A stretch of DNA of 13,551 nt from Pleurotus djamor (lineage: Eukaryota; Basidiomycota; Agaricomycetes; Agaricales; Pleurotaceae): the NCBI GenBank assembly GCA_029747585.1, contig JAPEVF010001127.1, positions 1 to 13,551 on the forward strand. Reading direction: 5' to 3'. Under the pieces are notes generated by a model. It ran no database searches. It saw only the letters and a program-made list of their open reading frames with translations, and was not told the DNA's origin. Made by a program: the position numbers and the translations under genes. This document shows positions 8,242 to 13,551 of the stretch, one piece after another. Within the stretch, counting starts at the first letter, position 1. Each line of letters begins with the position of its first letter.

Positions 8242-9046
8242 TATGGGGAGGTAAGAGCAATGAATGAGTGGATTGGCAATGGCACTGGCAGTACTGCACG
8301 TTGGATACACGTTCCTTCCTAGAGGGCTCATGAGGCGCTCTTCAGAATTTCATCGATGTCCTCATACCATCTACCCAACCCAACTAAAGACGTGTCCCGA
8401 TGCCCTCTTGACGCGCCTATAATACGATTCCAAGTCTATCAATCGCTTCGTCACCGTATATCACAATAGACTACATACCTTTTCCATCTAACTCAGCTGC
8501 ACGTTTCCGCGGGTATCCCTAAACTAACCAGATGTTCGCATTTTGGGTTGACCATGCGTATGGTGTGATGTAAAAGGGGGGGGGGGGGGTGTTGCAATGC
8601 GAGTTGGTCGCCTCCGGCTGACCAGTGGGCTATATCTTCTCTAGATCTCGGAGAGTGGTGGTGGTGATGGTGGTGGTGTGTGGGTGGTGGTGCGTCCCTT
8701 GCGAAACAGTGCAGAAGCAATAGAAGCGGGGTCAATCGAACTCGTGTCGATGTCGGTCGGTCGGTCGGTCGGTCGGTCGCAGTCGAAGTCAAAGCAGAGA
8801 GTCGAACTCGTGTCGATGGCGGGCAGTCAGTATCGGATAGTCGAAGTCGGTCAGTCGGTCAATCGGTCAGTCAGAAAGTCGAAGTCGAAGTCGGCGGCGA
8901 AGTCGAAAGCGAATAGTTGCGAAGTCGAAGGAAACGGCGAAGAAAATACTAGAAATGAGAGCGAAATAGAAAGAAGGGCCTCGGAAAATGGAAAGGTGGG
9001 GAAATCAGTCTCGTAAATTCATGTGGTTTGTAGAGAAAACATGAGG
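8242..9046 (-). promoter_or_regulatory. Candidate long 5' leader/promoter interval of the ubiquitin-like gene
   Basis: About 800 nt without a convincing gene lie between a minus-strand TATA box (9047-9054) and the ATG at 8241. The minus strand is pyrimidine-rich on the far side. It contains a short ORF starting MVNPKCEHL near 8552, followed by donor-like GTTAGT and GTATGT sites, so a spliced leader or a short upstream gene is possible. A 14-base G run (8576-8589) and a GGT-rich tract (about 8655-8692) are also present. Confidence 0.35.
8736..8925. repeat. TCGG/GTCGAA simple-repeat tract
   Basis: A TCGG tetranucleotide run (8753-8776) is followed by degenerate GTCGAAGTC and GTCAGTCG units to about 8925. 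A 17-bp unit, TCGAACTCGTGTCGATG, occurs at 8736-8752 and again at 8802-8818, so a 66-bp segment was probably duplicated. Overlapping plus-strand ORFs here are Ser/Arg/Val-rich products of the repeat and are not annotated. Confidence 0.8.
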
Positions 9047-9054
9047 TATTTATA
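9047..9054 (-). promoter_or_regulatory. TATA box (TATAAATA) on the minus strand
   Basis: On the minus strand the sequence reads CTAGTATAAATACCTC, a close match to a TATA box. Transcription would begin around 9015-9025 and run left into a pyrimidine-rich stretch toward the ubiquitin-like gene. A short upstream ATG occurs near 9022. No start site can be confirmed. Confidence 0.45.
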
Positions 9055-10208
9055 CTAGAGGAGTTTGTATGAAGGTAGCAGTTTGAGCAGTGGAAAGAGG
9101 GTGGAGGTACGAACATAGAACAGAAAAAAAAAGAGAAGGTAAAGTGAGAATCGTGTCGAGAATGACACAGTTTTCTCAGGGAAGGAGTGTTGGGTTGATT
9201 TGCAAGTTGTGTGAGAGAGTGTTACGAGAGGATGGTTTGTAGAACCTGTATGTAAAGCGCGTAGATGGAGGAGAGAGGACCAAAGAGGGTGGGTGTGTTG
9301 GAAGTGCGGGAGTAGAAAGGGAAGACTAGAAATGGAAACGAGTGACATGTGATCTGGGGGAAAGGGGAAAAGGGGGAAAGAAGGGGTTTTCGGGTACGAA
9401 ACTGAGGGGAACCCTCACAATGGATGCATAAACGCACTTTGACCTCCCGGGACCCCAAAGTCAGGGCTACTAAGGATTGAGGTTCATCCTTTTCGCGTAT
9501 GAGTCGATCCATGGACCATGGTTAAGCAGGCGCGTCTCAATGGTAGCCCTAGAGGACAATAAACCCATTCCGCCGAAATACACGCCTTGAAAACCCAAGG
9601 ATCAAAATAACACCTCAACGACTCCTTCCGGTAACTGACGGCTCCTCGAGATTTTCATGAGAAGTTGGCGATGTTAAGGCTTTGGTTCATTTCGGCGGAC
9701 GCATGCCATTGGATTTGAGACCTTGAGACCTGAGGCCTGAGGTATGGCGTTGGGGGCAGAATTGGTTTTCATGATGAGAGAGATTGAGGGGAGGAGGGAC
9801 CTCGGGCGGATCGAATGAAAGCATAGAGATGAGAGACGATGGAAGATGTCGGGTGTGCGTTTGATACACGAGAAACGCAAAATGGATGAAAAAAGAGGGG
9901 AAAATGAACGACACGGAAGAGGTCGACGTCCAGGGAGGGAGTGGAAGAAATCGAAGCGGCAATATTCCGCCACCAGCATCATCACTGGCGCCAAGCACAA
10001 ACACCTTACTTATGCGATTGCTTCGTCAATGAAACTAATCAACTAAAATACTCTATCAGGTTTTATCAATACGAGACAAGCTGTTTGTCCGTTGTGCACT
10101 GAAGATCTGGCCTCTAGCGACGTAGAGTCCATCGACTTTGAAACTAGTCAAACGGTAATTCACAAGGTCGGTGGCCAGCAACAGATCCCATTCAGAGTGA
10201 CGGTATAC
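9055..10208. other. Interval with no supported gene
   Basis: From 9055 to about 9420 the plus strand is purine-rich with runs such as GGGGAAAAGGGGGAAAG. The minus-strand ORFs there are low-complexity Ser/Leu/Phe translations. From 9420 to 10060 two overlapping minus ORFs of about 105 codons exist, but neither shows a domain. A pair of 11-bp inverted motifs, TCCGCCGAAAT (9570-9580) and ATTTCGGCGGA (9690-9700), lies about 110 bp apart. No tRNA or rRNA was recognised. Confidence 0.4.
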
Positions 10209-10679
10209 TCATATATATATGTCATATCGTATCCTTCCAGATTCGTCACCCCATGTACTTACAGCTAGCGAATCTCCGCAAACGGCGGCGGATGTAGACC
10301 AACGAGTGGCGAGGTCGAGCACACGGAAGAACGGAAGAACGATAACACGGCCAACAAAACCATGTCCTAGTCGCGGCGGGACGACGAATGCAAACTGACC
10401 TACCGACATCTTTTGTCCGAGGCCGACGAAGGGAGTAAGCACAAACTCCGAGAGGGGGAAGACAAGAAGCTGGAATGGAATGGCATAAAGCAGGCGGCTC
10501 GTGAGTCTGTCGCTTCGTTTTATGGGTTGCCGGCATGAGACTGACTTTCTTGCATCAGCGTTGATGTCAGAGGAGAGTCTATGTCGATTGGGAGCAACAT
10601 CGACGCATAACTTGGCGATAACGACACTGAAAGCGATACGGACAACGGTCTGAAATAGAGCATACCCAAAAGTCAACAT
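10209..10679 (-). CDS. Hypothetical hydrophobic protein or exon
   Basis: The frame is open for 156 codons from the ATG at 10679 to TGA at 10209. Two strongly hydrophobic stretches occur: FGYALFQTVVRIAFSVVIAK at the start, and LLYAIPFQLLVFPLSEFVL in the middle. A third, moderately hydrophobic one contains VGRVIVLPFFRVLDL. A consensus GTAAGT donor at 10262-10257 suggests that the coding exon really ends at 10263 and continues elsewhere. A CTATTTCAG just after the start could be an acceptor, in which case the ATG is intronic. Its start lies inside copy 2 of the duplicated segment; the matching frame in copy 1 stops after about 20 codons. The family is not recognised. It may be a membrane protein. 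Confidence 0.4.
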   Translation of the reverse strand: MLTFGYALFQTVVRIAFSVVIAKLCVDVAPNRHRLSSDINADARKSVSCRQPIKRSDRLTSRLLYAIPFQLLVFPLSEFVLTPFVGLGQKMSVGQFAFVVPPRLGHGFVGRVIVLPFFRVLDLATRWSTSAAVCGDSLAVSTWGDESGRIRYDIYI

Positions 10680-11066
10680 GTCGTCGTCCAGAAATCCTTG
10701 TCAATCATGGAAGAAGGAAGGAAAATCCGGTTGCAAATTACGTTTTCACCCAACATCCCAGCCCCCTCCATAGAGGGAAACGAACCACCCTCCACGCCCA
10801 CCCCAGCAGGCTCGCTTCCCAAGTCCAAGTCCAAGTCCAAGTCCGAGTGCGGAGAAGCTGAAACCCGACAACACAACACAGAAACCAGAGAATACACTTG
10901 GGATCTCGGCTACCTGTATCATATATGCGGCCAGATTCCAACCAAAACACAATCACACTCGGTTGCGTGGAACATGGATGTTGGATGCGAAGAATCAAGA
11001 TGGGAGGGAGAGGTGGTCGTGGCTGGTATGGAATAGTGCTGATTGATGTCTTCATGCATCATGATT
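10615..11066. repeat. Dispersed duplication, copy 2
   Basis: Direct repeat of 3894-4316. It keeps sequence missing from copy 1 near its left end, where it joins the hydrophobic ORF on the minus strand. It may therefore be the original and copy 1 a truncated duplicate (inference). Confidence 0.9.
10707..11036 (+). CDS. Hypothetical 109-aa protein encoded in duplicated segment, copy 2
   Basis: The ATG at 10707 opens 109 codons to TAG at 11034-11036. Compared with copy 1 it has an extra Ser-Lys pair in the KSKSKS repeat, lacks a Cys-Gly pair and one Gln, and gains Thr-Gln before SHSVAWNMDV. All are whole-codon changes. The last 35 residues are identical. No signal peptide, membrane segment or known motif is visible. 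An antisense frame (10897-10673) is equally open, so strand assignment is tentative. Confidence 0.4.
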   Translation: MEEGRKIRLQITFSPNIPAPSIEGNEPPSTPTPAGSLPKSKSKSKSECGEAETRQHNTETREYTWDLGYLYHICGQIPTKTQSHSVAWNMDVGCEESRWEGEVVVAGME

Positions 11067-11324
11067 CATTGAGGAAGGGAAATGCGAGTTGCTCACCTCA
11101 AGAGTGGATGTATGCGCAGACGCTTGGGTTGGTTTCAGAGACTGACTGAATGGGGGTGGAGTGGACGGGACCAAGTGAAATAAGCTTGGGCGCTTACCTC
11201 GTTGGTCTCTCTTACCATAGCCGAATTGCAGTCCCAGTTGATATCGTAACACCGTCTCCTCTGAAACGCGTCCCCTCCCATCTCTGAAACACACCCCCTC
11301 GCATGGCCTCTCTCACCCACTGCG
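11067..11324. other. Intergenic stretch with possible minus-strand short exons
   Basis: On the minus strand an ATG near 11283 opens MGGDAFQRRRCYDINW and reaches a GTAAGC donor near 11198. A 45-nt in-phase segment follows to a GTGAGC donor near 11094. This resembles the start of a spliced gene, but no continuation in frame was found, so it is not annotated as a gene. Confidence 0.25.
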
Positions 11325-11333
11325 TATATAAAG
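11325..11333 (+). promoter_or_regulatory. TATA box (TATATAAAG)
   Basis: GCGTATATAAAGAGC is a strong TATA match on the plus strand. It would place the start of transcription near 11355-11365 and give the Met/Gly-rich protein gene a leader of about 480 nt. That leader is pyrimidine-rich and has small direct repeats (GATATTT at 11461-11474, ATCAAGC at 11631-11646). Confidence 0.55.
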
Positions 11334-11834
11334 AGCACCACGACGCTCTGTGGTATCTCCCCAACCAGGCTGGTCCTGTCAAAACCTCCACAAACGCGCA
11401 ATCGCCACCATCACGACCCATTCACGACTCACTCACGACCTAATCTAAGCCTCCTCCTTTGATATTTGATATTTGATTTGCTGAGCCTTGCGTCTGCCTC
11501 TCTCTCGGTCTACGCGCAGTAGAAGCTTCATATTCGCATTCGATTCTCTACTCGTGCTTCCACGTCTAGTCCTCAGACTCAGAGAGAGCCCTCTACCCAC
11601 CTACACGACTCTTGCCTCTTAAATAGCACTATCAAGCATCAAGCATCAAAGGTCCCCTTCCTCCCACCTCCCACCTCCACCATCAACCGTTCCGTCCACC
11701 ATCCAGACTCGGATTCCACATAACAGCTTTTCCCTTTCGCTTTCCGTCCACATCCCGAACCATCATCCTCCCCATCTACATAAACCCCAAAACCAATCTC
11801 AAAAACGGGTAACTCACCAAGCCACCCCCAACCA

Positions 11835-12335
11835 ATGTCCGTCTTCCTCCCCTCAAACGGCTCCCTCGTCCTCCCTCCCACGAACCGTTCATACGGCATG
11901 GGCGTCCCCGTCCGACATGCTGCTTACCCCGTCGCTCCCGGTATGCCTATGGGTATGCCCATGTCAAATATGGGTGTACCGATGAATATGGGGATGCAAC
12001 CCGTGTATAACAACGGAGGCGTCCACACTGTCGTAGCATCCCAACCGCCCTACGCAGGTTCCTTCGTCGGCTCTGGGTCTACGGTCGTCATGCCTTCCAC
12101 GCCGTATCACCACCCCCAGCCTGGGATGGTAGGCATGCCCATGACGGCTGCTTCCTACCCGGGATACACATACGGGGGCTCGCCTTACTATGCACAAGGC
12201 ATGGGTATGGGCATGGGCATGGGTGTGGGTCAGCCAACGACGATCATTGTCCCCTCGTCTTCGAGGAGACATCGCCGATCGAGCTCGTCCCATTCCTCCC
12301 ACTCCCATAGACGCTCCAGGAGTAGGGATTATTAA
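11835..12335 (+). CDS. Met/Gly/Pro/Tyr-rich protein with basic Arg/Ser tail
   Basis: This is an intronless frame of 166 codons with a good start context (ACCAATGTCC). Residues 35-55 and about 119-131 contain Met-Gly and Met-Pro repeats (PMGMPM, GMGMGMGMGVG). The middle is Gly/Pro/Tyr/Ser-rich. The last 25 residues form a basic Arg/Ser/His tail containing SRRHRRSSSSHSSHSHRRSR and ending DY. There is no signal peptide or membrane segment. The composition suggests a disordered, possibly RNA- or nucleic-acid-associated protein (inference from composition only). Codon use is C-rich at third positions, which with the TATA box hints at strong expression. The family is not recognised by name. Confidence 0.8.
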   Translation: MSVFLPSNGSLVLPPTNRSYGMGVPVRHAAYPVAPGMPMGMPMSNMGVPMNMGMQPVYNNGGVHTVVASQPPYAGSFVGSGSTVVMPSTPYHHPQPGMVGMPMTAASYPGYTYGGSPYYAQGMGMGMGMGVGQPTTIIVPSSSRRHRRSSSSHSSHSHRRSRSRDY

Positions 12336-12913
12336 TCGAGGAAGATTGCGCTTTGGACTGTACACGAAAGATGAAAAGCAAGCAACAAAAATGTGGTGGA
12401 GTCGTTTCGCTCGGAACCCTTTGGTTTCCTCGTCCCGAGTCGTGTTTTCCTTACTACTACATTTGACTCCTTACAATCACATAGTATCTTGGTGTGCCAT
12501 TTCCGTTTTTTCGCGTTGTGTATCTTGTATTTTGACATTTGTACTTGCTACATGGTTCCTGTATAACGACTATTTTCATGAATTCTTCACGATTTTTTCA
12601 TCCCTACGCATTCTTCGTCATTCGGGCTACATATTCAGCCCTCAGTACTGAGTCACTTACAGTGGATACCTCGAGGCCCTCAGTCTACGTGAGGTTTATA
12701 TTCAAGGTCTCGAGGTGTGGCGTTTGCCACGTACGGGCTCAGAAGTATACTGTTATCAAGCCAACACAAACTAACACAAGAAAAACACACAAAAAAACAC
12801 ACAACGAACACGTTACAAGTAACACGGATCCAAGCGTCCAAGCGTCCAAGGGAGAGTTACAAGATAAAGAGACCATGCCTCCTCCTGAGATCGACGGTAA
12901 TGACAGAATAAAA
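12336..12913. other. Convergent 3' intergenic region
   Basis: This region holds the 3' ends of the plus-strand Met/Gly-rich gene and the minus-strand membrane-protein gene. The first 300 nt are T-rich. An inverted repeat, ACCTCGAGGCC (12668-12678) against GGTCTCGAGGT (12706-12716), could fold into a hairpin. An A-rich stretch (AAAAACACACAAAAAAACAC, 12780-12799) follows. No gene is supported here. Confidence 0.5.
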
Positions 12914-13551
12914 CTACGCATAAGGAGGCGGCCTCGGCTCCCCACTCAAATCAGCTACCTGCCTCCGCAGCGTAGCGACTTCATTCCTGAGTGTATCCAC
13001 GAAATTCGGGTCCACACCCTCCCTCGTGTCATTACCCTCACTAACACCCTCTCTACCACCCGCAACACCACCCAACGTCACCTGCGTCATCTCCCNTCTT
13101 CCTCCTCCACCACCTCCTCCTCCTCCTCCTCCTCCTCCTCCTCCTCCTCCTTTAGAATTAGAATTAGAGCGCCCAGTCACGGGACTCCTCTCTGTCGCCT
13201 CCGAAGTAGGGGAGTACAAAGTATACGGCTCCGTATGCGTATACGGCACGGTCCTCGTATACGACGTCCTACTTCGACTCCCAGAGAAGAACGACGATGC
13301 AGAAGTAGAGATGGAACCACCCGGTGAGCGTGGACTCATAGCAGTCGTTGGCGAACGGTTAGCTTGGTAGTTCAGAGGTGCATCATCCCCACCATCCCCC
13401 GATCCGTTGTCATGCTCACGAGTGAACCTCCTTGTATGCCGGTACACCACAACCCCCAGAACGACGAAACACACGATCACAGCGACGGCTGCGATCACCA
13501 GCCCGGCGATCGCCCCGCTGCTTAGTTTCCCGGTACCACCGCCGTTGTTGG
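12914..13551 (-). CDS. Single-pass membrane protein, C-terminal part, 5' end off the window
   Basis: The frame is open from the right edge to TAG at 12914-12916, 211 codons. The visible start is Gly/Ser-rich (GGGTGKLSSG), then one membrane segment (AIAGLVIAAVAVIVCFVVLG) followed by RHTRRFTR, a positive stop-transfer signal. That puts the rest in the cytoplasm and the missing N-terminus outside. The tail is Ser/Thr/Tyr-rich with SP motifs. It has a poly-Gly run of about 17 encoded by GGA repeats, with one ambiguous base at 13096. A short coiled-coil-like helix (FVDTLRNEVATLRRQVADL) comes next, and the protein ends RPPPYA. The layout is common among basidiomycete cell-surface proteins with a variable ectodomain; the ectodomain is not in this window. 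Confidence 0.8.
   Translation of the reverse strand, partial: NNGGGTGKLSSGAIAGLVIAAVAVIVCFVVLGVVVYRHTRRFTREHDNGSGDGGDDAPLNYQANRSPTTAMSPRSPGGSISTSASSFFSGSRSRTSYTRTVPYTHTEPYTLYSPTSEATERSPVTGRSNSNSKGGGGGGGGGGGGGGGGGRXEMTQVTLGGVAGGREGVSEGNDTREGVDPNFVDTLRNEVATLRRQVADLSGEPRPPPYA

Noticed and set aside
8678..9016. 112-codon plus ORF with Ser/Arg/Lys repeats resembling an RS protein
   Set aside because: It is generated by the TCGG/GTCGAA simple repeat, has two equally open overlapping frames and no start context.
9674..10004. Two overlapping minus ORFs of about 105 codons
   Set aside because: Neither frame shows a domain, splice continuity or composition typical of coding sequence in this window.
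11964..12365. 133-codon minus ORF with His/Thr/Ala repeats
   Set aside because: It is antisense to the Met/Gly-rich gene; the repeats come from the complementary strand of its Met-Gly codons.
12539..13327. 262-codon plus ORF
   Set aside because: It crosses the 3' untranslated region and then runs antisense to the membrane-protein tail. Its Ser run is the complement of the poly-Gly codons.
1..13551. CRISPR arrays, rRNA, tRNA, bacterial operon signals
   Set aside because: No spaced identical repeats, rRNA segments or tRNA cloverleaf with conserved T-loop were seen, and the intron-rich genes point to a fungus.

Overview
The window looks like nuclear DNA of a filamentous basidiomycete, most likely an Agaricomycete. 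The coding regions are split by short GT-AG introns, mostly about 50-125 nt. The recognisable proteins belong to families that are expanded in that group: large G-domain proteins, small AIG1-like GTPases, and ubiquitin-like/zinc-ribbon proteins. This placement rests on protein pattern recognition without a database search, and the species cannot be named. Two ambiguous bases (2052 and 13096) lie in or beside homopolymer or simple-repeat tracts, so indel errors there are plausible.

Layout. (1) 1-3407, minus: a 15-exon gene for a G-domain protein. It has an N-terminal beta-sandwich-like region with a Gln/His tract, a Ser-rich linker, a complete set of GTPase motifs and a C-terminal helical region, and it runs off the left edge. 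One extra A in the exon before the P-loop breaks the frame as assembled. (2) 3408-3893: upstream region with no convincing gene. (3) 3894-4316: first copy of a dispersed duplication whose second copy is at 10615-11066; every indel within the shared ORF is a multiple of three. (4) 4335-5871: a TA-flanked DNA element with nearly perfect inverted repeats of about 390 bp. Its interior of about 760 bp holds exon-like pieces but no recognisable transposase. (5) 5978-6776, minus: a five-exon small AIG1-like GTPase whose P-loop lacks its usual first glycine. (6) 6841-8241, minus: a four-exon gene with an N-terminal helical region, a ubiquitin-like fold and a CxxC...CxxC zinc ribbon. Only 64 bp separate it from the GTPase, head to tail. 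(7) 8242-9054: a long leader or intergenic stretch with GT-rich and TCGG repeats, ending at a minus-strand TATA box. (8) 9055-10208: no gene supported. (9) 10209-10679, minus: a hydrophobic ORF that may be a real exon. (10) 11325-12335, plus: a good TATA box, a leader of about 480 nt, and an intronless Met/Gly/Pro-rich protein with a basic Arg/Ser tail. (11) 12914-13551, minus: the 3' end of a single-pass membrane protein with a C-terminal PPPY motif, running off the right edge.

The most useful points are the young TIR element; the duplicated in-frame ORF; the adjacent ubiquitin-like/zinc-ribbon and GTPase genes, which may act as a pair (inference); the frameshifted P-loop exon; and the micro-exons of 14 and 12 nt. 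Exon boundaries were worked out by hand from splice signals, phase continuity and family motifs, and have no transcript support.
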